Assembly: GCF_007004735.1 (NCBI RefSeq)
Contig: NZ_SSNL01000008.1
Coordinates: 62,001 to 126,000, forward strand
Source of the DNA: Salinigranum halophilum
Lineage (GTDB): Archaea > Halobacteriota > Halobacteria > Halobacteriales > Haloferacaceae
Direction: 5' to 3'
DNA: 64,000 nt
The stretch's first letter is position 1. Each line of letters begins with the position of its first letter. The translations under genes were made by a program, and so were the position numbers. Below the pieces are notes generated by a model. The model was not told the origin of the DNA, made no database searches, and worked only from the letters and a program-made list of their open reading frames with translations. Positions 18,310 through 26,148 of this stretch are shown one piece after another.

Positions 18310-18321
18310 CTGGATATCCAG
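18310..18321 (+). promoter_or_regulatory. 12-bp palindrome at the iclR start (possible autoregulatory operator)
   Basis: CTGGATATCCAG is a perfect 12-bp palindrome ending 4 nt before the IclR ATG. With a TATA-like box near 18292 the transcription start should fall at about 18319, inside the palindrome. That is a classic site for repression by the gene's own product. No binding has been shown. Confidence 0.45.
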
Positions 18322-18324
18322 CAC

Positions 18325-19098
18325 ATGGACCACATCGCCCACTCCGACGACAACATCCGGTCGGTGGAGCTCTCGTTCGGGATCATCGAACGAATTCGGG
18401 AGCACCGAACGGCGAGCCTCGCGGAACTGACTGCCGAAACCGGCTTGGCGAAGAGCACGGTCCACGCGCACCTGACGACGCTCACCAACCTCGGGTTCAT
18501 CGTGCGCGAAGGCGACGAGTATCGACTCGGGTTGCGCTTCCTAGAACTCGGCGAGGAGGTCCGGAACCACCGGTCGGAGTTCCGCCTCATCCAGGGACAC
18601 GTGAAGACGCTCGCGGAGCGCTTCGACGAACGAGCGCAGTTCATCGTCGAGGAGAACGGCGAAGGAGTCTACATCTACCGCGAGACGGGGAGTCACGCGG
18701 TCCAGACGGACTCGGGCGTCGGACGACGCATCCACCTCCACTCGACGGCCGCCGGGAAGGCGATTCTGGCCAACCTCTCCGAGGAGCGCATCCGCGAGAT
18801 ACTCGAACAGCACGGCCTCGCAGCGGTCACCGACCAGACGGTCACCGACGAGGCGGAGTTGCGCTCCGAACTCGCCGCAGTCCGTGAGCGCGGGTTCTCG
18901 TTCAACCGCGAGGAGAACCTCCGCGGACTCAACGCCGTCGGGGTTCCGGTTCGCGACGCGAACGGGGAGGTTCTCGGTGCGCTGAGCGTCTCGGGGCCCT
19001 CTCACCGGATGAAAGGGGAGAAACTCGAAGTCGAGGTGCCCGACCTGATGCTCGGGATGGCGAACGAGATCGAACTCAACCTGGCGTACCCGCAGTGA
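18325..19098 (+). CDS. IclR-family transcriptional regulator
   Basis: A 257-residue protein with the IclR layout: a winged helix-turn-helix in roughly residues 15-70 (SLAELTAETGLAKSTVHAHLTTLTNLGF) and an effector-binding GAF-like domain in about 80-255 (GRRIHLHSTAAGKAIL, FNREENLRGLNAVGVPV). IclR proteins control catabolic operons in response to a pathway metabolite. As the last gene of the island it is the natural candidate regulator of the importer and the amidohydrolase/CoA genes. The palindrome just before its start suggests autoregulation. Confidence 0.92.
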   Translation: MDHIAHSDDNIRSVELSFGIIERIREHRTASLAELTAETGLAKSTVHAHLTTLTNLGFIVREGDEYRLGLRFLELGEEVRNHRSEFRLIQGHVKTLAERFDERAQFIVEENGEGVYIYRETGSHAVQTDSGVGRRIHLHSTAAGKAILANLSEERIREILEQHGLAAVTDQTVTDEAELRSELAAVRERGFSFNREENLRGLNAVGVPVRDANGEVLGALSVSGPSHRMKGEKLEVEVPDLMLGMANEIELNLAYPQ

Positions 19099-19534
19099 GC
19101 ACTGTCCCACTACTCGACGTATCGCCCGGTGCGACCGGGAGGCCTTCGACACGGCGAACTGGCCGTCGGTGCGCCGATGTGAATTACAGATGTATATGTG
19201 TAATGTAAGGGCCGGCCAACAGGGTCGCCAATCCGGCCTCGTCGCCGGCTTTATAGATATAATTAATTGTACTACACAGCCACCTGCTTTTTGCACTGAC
19301 TATATTTTGTGATTTGAAGCACGATATTTATTGTAATCGGCGACTATTTTCATATATTATTCTTTTTCTATCCTATATTTATTTTATATGTCTGTCTGTT
19401 CTCTGGTGCCATCTCTACTCAATTTAATTAATATTGTTATTAAGACGTGCTGACGGTGTTGGACGGACCGTCTCCGTCGCGGTGGGACGCGGTCAGTCAT
19501 CACGTTTAACCACACCGCTCCCTTCCCTCACGAC
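19099..19534. other. Gene-free spacer with an AT-rich core (about 19248-19446)
   Basis: This 436-bp gap has no credible ORF. From about 19248 to 19446 the composition switches to strongly AT-rich, with runs such as TATAATTAATTG, CATATATTATTC and CCTATATTTATTTTATATG, unlike anything else in the window. T-rich stretches on the plus strand could terminate the iclR transcript. The promoter of the next gene (GTTTAAC near 19507) lies outside the AT-rich core. The spacer marks the border between catabolic and core genes. Confidence 0.7.
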
Positions 19535-21241
19535 GTGTCAGGGCATACGGAGGCGGGCGTCGACCCACCGTCGGGGGTTCGGATGACGCTGCGCTCGTAC
19601 CGACGGTTCGTGGTCGTGGTGTGGTCGTTCCTGCCCCTCGTCGTCACACACGCACGCGACAGACGTCGGTTCCTCATCTTCGGTCGCTCACGGGACATCA
19701 CCGAGGCTGACCGGCGTCGACGGGCCGAGTACCTCCTCGAACAACTGCTGTTTCTCGGGCCGACGTTCATCAAGATCGGACAGATCCTCTCGACTCGACC
19801 CGACGTCCTCCCACCCGTCTACATCACGGTGCTCTCACAGCTCCAAGACCGCGTCCCACCGGACCCCTGGGCAGAAGTACGACCCCTCGTCGAGGCCGAC
19901 CTCGGCCCCATCGACGAGACGTTCGACGAGTTCGACACCGAACCCATCAGCGGGGCGTCGCTCGGGCAGGTGTACACCGCTGTCGTCGATGGCCAACAGG
20001 TCGCGGTGAAAGTGCGCCGGCCGGGAATCGTCGGTCGAGTCGAGGCGGACCTGCGCGTGGTGCAGACGCTGCTCCCACTCATCCTCCGCGTGGCACCGCC
20101 GGGGCAGGCGTTCACCATGGAGAACCTCGCCGACGAGTTCGAGACGACTATCCGCGAGGAACTCGACTACGCCCACGAGGCCGAGATGCTGACGGCCGTC
20201 GGCGAGAACTTCGCCGACGACCCGAACGTGAAAATCCCCCGTGCGCTCTCAGCGTACTCCACCGGGCGAGTCCTGACGATGGAGTACGTCGACGGGGTGA
20301 AGATCGACGACGTCGACGCCATCGACGGGATGGGCCTCGACCGGGAGGCGCTCGTCCGCCGCCTCGAAGAGACCTACATCGACATGATAATCGACCACGG
20401 ACTCTTCCAGGCGGACCCGCACCCGGGTAACATCGCCATCCAGCCCGACGGGACCATCGTCTTCTACGACTTCGGCGTGACCGGTCGTCTCGACGCCCGC
20501 ACCCGCGAGAAGCTCTTCGACTTCTACGTCGCCGTCGCGAGCGACGACGTCGAGACGGTCATCGACATGTTCGTCGAACTCGGTGCGCTGGACCCCGGCG
20601 TCGACCGCGAGTGGATGCGGGAGGTGTTCGAGCTCGTCTTCGAGAGTCTCCGCGGCGGCGGCGTCGAGGTGTACGAGGTGCGCCAGATCGTCTCGGAGTT
20701 CCAGGGGACGCTGTACGAGTTCCCGCTTCGACTCCCGCAGAACCTCGCGCTCATCGTCAGGGTGTCGACCGTCCTCGAGGGCGTCTGCCGCACGCTCGAC
20801 GACGACTTCGACTTCATCGCCGTCGTCAACGACTACGTCCGCGAGCAGGGTCAGAACGAGGAGAACGTCCGGGCGCTCGCCGACAGGTTCGGGCAGAACG
20901 TGGGAGAGGTCGTGAGCGGTATCGTCGGCACACCGGTCGGAATCGACGACGTCCTCACCGACCTCGACCGCGAGAGCGTGACGGTCGAGGTCGACCTCGT
21001 CGAGCGAAACGAGTCACTCGACCGCTTCGCGAGTCGCGTCGTCTGGGGACTGCTCTTCGCGGCCGGTGCGCTCTCGACGACCGTCCTGCTGGCGTTCTCA
21101 GACGTCCTCGCGGCCGAAGTGACGGCCGTCGGAACTGCCGTCGTCGGCCTCTTCTTCGCCCGGGCGATGCGGCGTCGGTCGCGGGGACTCAGCGTCAAAC
21201 CGCAGTTCACACGTCAGAGCATGCGTCAACGCGACGAGTAA
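19535..21241 (+). CDS. ABC1/AarF/UbiB-family atypical kinase
   Basis: A 568-residue protein with the ABC1 signature: the KxGQ-type motif FIKIGQILSTRPD near residue 80, the Ala-rich loop region (ISGASLGQVYTAVVDGQQVAVKV, with the ATP-binding Lys) and catalytic-loop sequence QADPHPGNIAIQ plus YDFGVTGR. Two hydrophobic helices close the C-terminus (about 490-540). Such proteins act in quinone/isoprenoid lipid metabolism as membrane-associated ATPases. I chose the GTG at 19535 because the TATA-like GTTTAAC (centre near 19507) is 28 nt upstream; an ATG at 19583 is the alternative. Confidence 0.9.
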   Translation: MSGHTEAGVDPPSGVRMTLRSYRRFVVVVWSFLPLVVTHARDRRRFLIFGRSRDITEADRRRRAEYLLEQLLFLGPTFIKIGQILSTRPDVLPPVYITVLSQLQDRVPPDPWAEVRPLVEADLGPIDETFDEFDTEPISGASLGQVYTAVVDGQQVAVKVRRPGIVGRVEADLRVVQTLLPLILRVAPPGQAFTMENLADEFETTIREELDYAHEAEMLTAVGENFADDPNVKIPRALSAYSTGRVLTMEYVDGVKIDDVDAIDGMGLDREALVRRLEETYIDMIIDHGLFQADPHPGNIAIQPDGTIVFYDFGVTGRLDARTREKLFDFYVAVASDDVETVIDMFVELGALDPGVDREWMREVFELVFESLRGGGVEVYEVRQIVSEFQGTLYEFPLRLPQNLALIVRVSTVLEGVCRTLDDDFDFIAVVNDYVREQGQNEENVRALADRFGQNVGEVVSGIVGTPVGIDDVLTDLDRESVTVEVDLVERNESLDRFASRVVWGLLFAAGALSTTVLLAFSDVLAAEVTAVGTAVVGLFFARAMRRRSRGLSVKPQFTRQSMRQRDE

Positions 21242-21242
21242 G

Positions 21243-22250
21243 TCACACCTTCACGACCTGTTTGCCGATGTTCTCTCCCTCGAACAGGCCCAAGAACGCC
21301 TCGGGTGCCCGTTCGAGCCCGTCGGTCACGGTCTCTCGATACTGGAGGTCACCGGCCTGGACCCACCGCCGGAGGTCGGCGGTCGCCGTCTCGAACCGCG
21401 CCGAGAAGTCGCTGACGAGAAACCCCTCGACGCGAGCGCGCGTCTCGATGAGCGTCCCGAGCTTTCGCGGACCGACCGGCCGCTCCTCGGCGTTGTAGAG
21501 GGCGATCTGTCCACAGACGGCGACCCGGGCGTCGGTTGCGAGGTGGTCGAAGACCGCGTCGGTGAGGGGCCCGCCGACGTTGTCGAAGTAGACGTCGACG
21601 CCGTCGGGAGCCACGTCGGCGAGCGCGTCCCCGTAGTCGTCGACGTCGCGATAGTTGATGGCCGCGTCGAAGCCCAGTTCGTGGAGCCACTCGACCTTCC
21701 GCTCTGAGCCGGCGGTGCCGACGACCCGCGCGCCGGCCATCTTCGCGAGCTGTCCGACGACGGAGCCGACGGCCCCCGCGGCCGCGCTCACGACCATCGT
21801 GTCGCCGGGCTGTGGTTCGGCCACCGCTCTGGTGCCGAAGTACGCGGTCCGTCCGGGCATCCCGAGCACGCCCAGCGCCGTCGAGGCCGGGACGTCTCCG
21901 ACCGCGACGCGGGTCAGTTCGTGTGCGGGGGCGGTCGCGTAGTCGGCCCACGCCAGGTTGCCGACGACGAGGTCGCCCGTCTCGAATCCGGTCCCGTTGG
22001 GGTCGGCGACCTCGCCGACGACACCGCCGCGCAGTGGTGCACCGACGTCCCACGGTTCGGCGTAAGATTCCCCCGCCCGCATCCGACCGCGCATGTACGG
22101 GTCGACGGAGAGATAGCGCGCGCGGACGAGTGCCTCGCCCGGGTTCGGTGTCGGTCTCTCACGCGTCTCGAGGTCGAAACACTCGGTGGAGGGGGTTCCG
22201 GTCGGTCGCTGTGCGAGCGTCCACACGCGGCTCTCGGCTTCGTCGGACAT
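21243..22250 (-). CDS. NADP-dependent oxidoreductase, MDR superfamily (CurA / leukotriene-B4 dehydrogenase-like)
   Basis: A 335-residue medium-chain dehydrogenase/reductase without zinc ligands. The N-terminus (VRARYLSVDPYMRGRM) and the nucleotide-binding segment VVSAAAGAVGSVVGQLAKMAGARVVG are typical of YncB/CurA/PTGR-type enzymes, which reduce alpha,beta-unsaturated ketones or aldehydes with NADPH. The ATG at 22250 is preferred to an upstream extension to 22568 that lacks family similarity. It ends 1 nt from the convergent ABC1 kinase stop. Confidence 0.9.
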   Translation of the reverse strand: MSDEAESRVWTLAQRPTGTPSTECFDLETRERPTPNPGEALVRARYLSVDPYMRGRMRAGESYAEPWDVGAPLRGGVVGEVADPNGTGFETGDLVVGNLAWADYATAPAHELTRVAVGDVPASTALGVLGMPGRTAYFGTRAVAEPQPGDTMVVSAAAGAVGSVVGQLAKMAGARVVGTAGSERKVEWLHELGFDAAINYRDVDDYGDALADVAPDGVDVYFDNVGGPLTDAVFDHLATDARVAVCGQIALYNAEERPVGPRKLGTLIETRARVEGFLVSDFSARFETATADLRRWVQAGDLQYRETVTDGLERAPEAFLGLFEGENIGKQVVKV

Positions 22251-22290
22251 ACCACCACACAGGGGTGGGGGTAAGAGGGTCTTTCGACGT

Positions 22291-23187
22291 TCAGACGACC
22301 AGTTGCGTCTCGTCGGTCGGCACCGAGAGGAGGTCTTTGGCCGCGTCGGCGTGTCGGTCGACTTCGGTCCGGTTCTCCAGCAGCACCGTCTCGCTCGGGA
22401 AGAGGTGGTCGCCGAGGACGAGGCCGTGCTCGCGCGCCGTCGAGCCGGTGACGGTGAGATAGACACCGAGCCCCGCGTCGGCGATTGCGGCTTCTTCTTC
22501 TGCGGGTTCGTCGGGGTAGACGAAGTCGACGTGCTCGATGGCGTCCGTCCCGAGGACGGCCTCGACAAGGCGCTCGTACCGCGGCGAGATGCAGAGCGGC
22601 CCCTGGTAGTCGCGGACGAAGTCGCGGTCGAGGTCGGCCTTGGGAGGCAGGGTCTCGGGTGTCGCCATCAGCGTGTGATAGACGGTGTCACCGAGCCCGG
22701 AGACGACGCGGACGTCGGACTCCATCGGGTCGATACGCGCGTTCACGTCCGCGAGGTTGGCGATGCCGTCGGTGTCCAGCGAGACGACCTCCTCGAGGAC
22801 GAGGTCGGCGCTGTCGAATCCGAGCGCGAACTCGTGTGTCCGGAGCGCGCGGAACGGCTCCTCGCGCCCGACGAGGTGGAGTCGAACGTCGCCGGCGTCG
22901 ATCTCGACTGAGTCGAAGACGATGCGGCGGGGCATCCCGTCGCGGTCGTCGCGCAGGAGACTGAACTCCGGGCGGAGCGGGTCCGTGAGGTCGCTGTAGT
23001 CGGCCAGCCGCTCGTACACGTCGCGGTCGGGCTCGGAGCGCCCCTTGGTGACGCTCTTCTCGTATCGGAGCGTCGAGGCGATCTCGTCGGCCAGGTCGTC
23101 GACACCGACGTTCGTCGCGAGGCGTTCCAGCACCGCCTCGAGCGGCCGTCCCTTGCGCGGGACGGCGACGCGCACCGTCGCAGTCAT
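22291..23187 (-). CDS. HisG-like protein (ATP phosphoribosyltransferase paralogue) of unknown function
   Basis: A 298-residue protein whose two ends resemble HisG. The N-terminus MTATVRVAVPRKGRPLEAVLERLA matches the HisG opening with its K-G-R. Near residue 235 the sequence AAIADAGLGVYLTVTGSTAREHGL resembles the PRPP-binding loop (D-A-x-x-D-x-V-x-T-G-x-T-L-R-x-N-G-L), followed by SETVLLEN like the family SAxLIAN. The middle (residues 60-190) does not look like standard HisG, with SRFSLLRDDRDG- and LRTHEFALGF-type segments. No other histidine gene is nearby. A TATA-like box near 23214, 27 nt upstream, supports the start. Phosphoribosyltransferase activity is possible but unproven. Confidence 0.6.
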   Translation of the reverse strand: MTATVRVAVPRKGRPLEAVLERLATNVGVDDLADEIASTLRYEKSVTKGRSEPDRDVYERLADYSDLTDPLRPEFSLLRDDRDGMPRRIVFDSVEIDAGDVRLHLVGREEPFRALRTHEFALGFDSADLVLEEVVSLDTDGIANLADVNARIDPMESDVRVVSGLGDTVYHTLMATPETLPPKADLDRDFVRDYQGPLCISPRYERLVEAVLGTDAIEHVDFVYPDEPAEEEAAIADAGLGVYLTVTGSTAREHGLVLGDHLFPSETVLLENRTEVDRHADAAKDLLSVPTDETQLVV

Positions 23188-23270
23188 TGGTTGAGTGTGG
23201 ACAACCGCTCATAAACCGGTTGCGCTTCGCCGCCGGCTAGCGGTCGTGTGCCACGGGCACAGCCGCCGAA

Positions 23271-25172
23271 CTACGAGCCGGCTTCGTCCGCGTCCTCACC
23301 CTCCTCGGGCTCGTCGTCGTTCTCCCCGGCACTCTCGACCTCGTCGCCGTTCTCTCCGCTGCTCTCAGCCGACGCCGTCGTCTCCTCCCCGGCGTCACCG
23401 CCGGGTCCGCCCCCGACCATCGGCCCGAGCGCGTTGCTCAGCCGGTCGCGGAACGCGCGGAACTCCGCGACGGTCTCGTCGAGGTCCGCGAGTTCCTCGC
23501 GGAGGTCGGCGACGTCCTCGCGCACGGGCGCGGTCTCCTCCTCAATTGCCTCGTGTGCCGCGGTGATGTCGCCGTCGAGCGCCGCGAGCTCGTCGCGCAC
23601 TTCACCCATCTCCTCGTCGAGACGCTCGGCGGTCTCGTCGGCGTGCGCAGCCTGGTCGGCCAGGTCGTCGAACCGCTCGTCGATGGCACCGAGTCGGTCG
23701 TCGACGCGGTCCAGCCGCTCTGTCATCTCCTCGAAGCGGTCCTCGACGGAGTCCAGCCGCCCGGTCGTCTCGTCGTGTCGGTCGTCGACGCGGTCCAGCC
23801 GTTCGGTCACTTCCTCGAAGCGGTCCTCGACGGAGTCCAGCCGCTCGGTCGTCTCGTCGTGCCGGTCGTCGACGCGGTCCAGTCGGTCTGTCGTCTCGTC
23901 GAACCGCCCCTCGAGGCTGTCTATCCTGTCGTCGACGCCCGATAATCCCGACTGGAGGCTGTTCACGTCGCCGTGGAGCGTGTCACGGTCGGCTTCGGCC
24001 GCGTCGACCGCCGCGGAGAGTTCGTCGACCGTGTCGGTCATCTCGTGGACGTCCGCGCGGAACCCCTCGATGAGCTCCTCCGCCGTGCCCTCCTCGTCGA
24101 GGAACGCTTCGAGCCCCGCCGAGTACGCCGCGAGGTCTTCGACCTGGCTCTGGAGGCGTTCGATGCGGAGGTCGACGCTCCGGGGGACCGACCCGTCGGT
24201 CGAACCGGTCTCGGTGCCGAGAGCCTCCCGAAGCGTCACCACGTCGTCCGAGTCGGCGTCCTCGCGTTCGAGTTCCGTCGCGAGCGCCGCGACGACGCTC
24301 CCCGCCGTCACCCGCGGTCCCCCGGCGTGTTCGGCGTCCTCGATCGCGACGTCCGTGTCGGCCGCCGTCTCCGATTCGGTCTCTGCGGGCGAATCGCCGT
24401 CGTCGTCGAGGTCGAGGTTCAAGTCCAGATCCTCCTGCGGCTCCGTCCCCGTCTCTCCCTCCGCCCCGGCGACATCGGGCTCGTCGACCGCCGCGACGAC
24501 GGCGCGCGCCGCGGCTTCGGTCGCGGACGCGCCCGAGCCGTCGAACGCGTCCGGGCGTGGGGCATCGCTCGCGTCTGCCGTGTCGTCGCCTCCGGCGTCA
24601 CGCTCGTTCAGCTCCAGCGTGATGTCCTCCGGGTTCGGCTCCCCGCCGGCGGCGTCCATCGTGAGGTCGGGCGCGTCGACCCCGTTCTCCTCGCCCAGCC
24701 CCGGGAGTCCGTCGCGCTCACCCGAGAGAACGTCGCGGACGAGCTGGTTCGAGTCCTCGCCGAGAACGTCGTCGATTGCCTCGTCGGCCGTCCCCACCTC
24801 GTCCGCGTCCAGGCGGGCGAGCGTCGGCTCGGTGAGGAACGCGTCGGGTCCGACGTCCGTGTCGTCGAGTCGGACGCCGTAGACGGTGACCGTCGATTCG
24901 CCGGGGTCGAGCGTTCTGTCGTACTCGACCCGGTGGCTCTTGTACGCGGTCCAGTTATCCTTCTCGAAATCGGGGTGGAACCCGACGTTCTCCATCGGGA
25001 ACGGCTCGGGGATGGAATCGGCCAGTCTGATACTCACGGGCTCCGAGGCGTCGGACTCGATCACGAACTTCACGGCGGGGACGGGGAACTCCTCGGCCTC
25101 GAACGACTTCGTCACCGTCACCGGGCCCTCCGTGACCGAACGCGTCTCTTGGGCACTGGGGTCGGAACTCAT
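23271..25172 (-). CDS. Long acidic coiled-coil protein with 14-residue tandem repeats
   Basis: A 633-residue very acidic protein that I do not recognise. Residues about 1-115 look like a beta-rich folded domain (TVTKSFEAEEFPVPAVKFVIE, DPGESTVTVYGVRLDD). Residues about 120-290 are low-complexity acidic linker. Residues about 325-600 are predicted coiled coil, including a run of tandem 14-mers such as RFEEVTERLDRVDD and RHDETTERLDSVED (two heptads each). The C-terminal tail is Gly/Glu/Asp-rich. No signal peptide or membrane helix is obvious. A TATA-like element near 25201 supports the start. It may be a cytoplasmic scaffold or structural filament-like protein; that is a guess. Confidence 0.7.
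   Translation of the reverse strand: MSSDPSAQETRSVTEGPVTVTKSFEAEEFPVPAVKFVIESDASEPVSIRLADSIPEPFPMENVGFHPDFEKDNWTAYKSHRVEYDRTLDPGESTVTVYGVRLDDTDVGPDAFLTEPTLARLDADEVGTADEAIDDVLGEDSNQLVRDVLSGERDGLPGLGEENGVDAPDLTMDAAGGEPNPEDITLELNERDAGGDDTADASDAPRPDAFDGSGASATEAAARAVVAAVDEPDVAGAEGETGTEPQEDLDLNLDLDDDGDSPAETESETAADTDVAIEDAEHAGGPRVTAGSVVAALATELEREDADSDDVVTLREALGTETGSTDGSVPRSVDLRIERLQSQVEDLAAYSAGLEAFLDEEGTAEELIEGFRADVHEMTDTVDELSAAVDAAEADRDTLHGDVNSLQSGLSGVDDRIDSLEGRFDETTDRLDRVDDRHDETTERLDSVEDRFEEVTERLDRVDDRHDETTGRLDSVEDRFEEMTERLDRVDDRLGAIDERFDDLADQAAHADETAERLDEEMGEVRDELAALDGDITAAHEAIEEETAPVREDVADLREELADLDETVAEFRAFRDRLSNALGPMVGGGPGGDAGEETTASAESSGENGDEVESAGENDDEPEEGEDADEAGS
23703..23912 (-). repeat. 84-bp near-identical tandem repeats inside the coiled-coil gene
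   Basis: TCCTCGAAGCGGTCCTCGAC recurs at 23728 and 23812, exactly 84 bp apart, and most of the 84-bp unit between and after is nearly identical. Each unit encodes two 14-residue coiled-coil repeats. The low divergence suggests recent duplication and a potential for copy-number change. Confidence 0.8.
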
Positions 25173-25265
25173 GCGAGGTGGTACCGTGAGCGCTCACATA
25201 AAATGTGCGGGGGTATCTATCAATACAGAGAATTTCGGGGAGGAGGGAACGTCTCCGGCTCGTCT

Positions 25266-26099
25266 TCAGAGGTCGACGCGGTCGCCGATTTCGACGACCT
25301 CCAGTCGTTCGGGGTACGCGAACGACGCCGCGTGGTGGTGGAGGACCGTCGGGTCGGCGGTCATGCCCTTCCACATGTCCCAGTGAGAGGGGAGACAGCG
25401 GGTGAGCCGGAGGTCCTTCGCCGCGCGGACGAGTTCGTTCTCGTTCGCGTACCACTTCGTGTGGACGGGTTCGCCGGTCTCCTTGTCGGGGATGTTGCCC
25501 TCCGCCCCGAACGCGAGCACGCCGAGGTCGATGTCGTAGCGCTCGCCGATGTCGACGAACTCCTCGGCGGGCTTGGTGTCGCCGCCGTGGAAGAACGTCC
25601 CGCTGGCGTGTTCGATGACGTACGACACCGGGTGGGTCGAGTCGGGGTCGAACGAGGCCTCGACGTTGACCGTGAACTCGCCGACTTCGAAGGTATCGTC
25701 CTCCGTGACCTCCTCGAACTGCTCGTCGGTGACGTCCCAGTTGTCGGTCCAGGCCTCGTCCTCGCGGGCGACGGCGAGCGCGTCGTCCGGCCCGTACAGG
25801 GTCGCGCCCGTGTTGGCGAGGATGGGTGCCTGGCTCGGCCCGTGGACGTGGTCGGTGTGTTCGTGCGTGGCCAACAGCCCGTCGAGGTCGGCGACGTCCT
25901 CGGGGGCGAACGGAACCGGGACCATTCGAACGGTCCGCGGCGGGTCCCCGAGACCGACGTACGGGTCGATGGCGAGCGTCGTTCCCTCGCGCCCTTTCAG
26001 GAAGAAGCCGTTACAACCGAGATACCAGACGGCGACGGTGTCGGGGTCTGCGTCCGCGACGGCACGGGGCAGCCAGTCGCCCCAGTCGGATGTCGACAT
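25266..26099 (-). CDS. MBL-fold metallo-hydrolase (UlaG/RomA-like)
   Basis: A 277-residue metallo-beta-lactamase-fold protein. The metal motif reads LLATHEHTDHVHG (HxHxDH), with further ligands in FFHGGDTKPAEEF. The opening VAVWYLGCNGFFLKGREGTTLAIDPYV matches the UlaG/RomA branch (L-ascorbate-6-phosphate lactonase, NAPE-PLD relatives). The ATG at 26099 fits a TATA-like CTTAGA near 26128; the longer frame to 26207 lacks family similarity. It probably hydrolyses a phosphodiester or lactone substrate, not identified here. It ends next to the coiled-coil gene, both on the minus strand. Confidence 0.88.
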   Translation of the reverse strand: MSTSDWGDWLPRAVADADPDTVAVWYLGCNGFFLKGREGTTLAIDPYVGLGDPPRTVRMVPVPFAPEDVADLDGLLATHEHTDHVHGPSQAPILANTGATLYGPDDALAVAREDEAWTDNWDVTDEQFEEVTEDDTFEVGEFTVNVEASFDPDSTHPVSYVIEHASGTFFHGGDTKPAEEFVDIGERYDIDLGVLAFGAEGNIPDKETGEPVHTKWYANENELVRAAKDLRLTRCLPSHWDMWKGMTADPTVLHHHAASFAYPERLEVVEIGDRVDL

Positions 26100-26148
26100 G
26101 GAGAGGCGTTCGACGGGGGCCCGTCTAAGCGTTGTGGATACACCCGAG

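Larger units (their letters stand above)
17934..18324 (+). other. 391-bp intergenic region upstream of iclR with a long direct repeat
   Basis: No credible gene. It starts with CGGTCGAC-rich repeats (about 17937-17975). TCGACTGTTCGGCAG occurs twice, at 18033-18047 and 18201-18215, each followed 4 nt later by GAACG. A TATA-like GTTAAG lies near 18292 before the IclR start. Confidence 0.6.

Noticed and set aside
19099-19534. Replication origin in the AT-rich island
   Set aside because: No cdc6/orc1 gene is adjacent and no origin recognition box pairs were recognised, so AT-richness alone is not enough.
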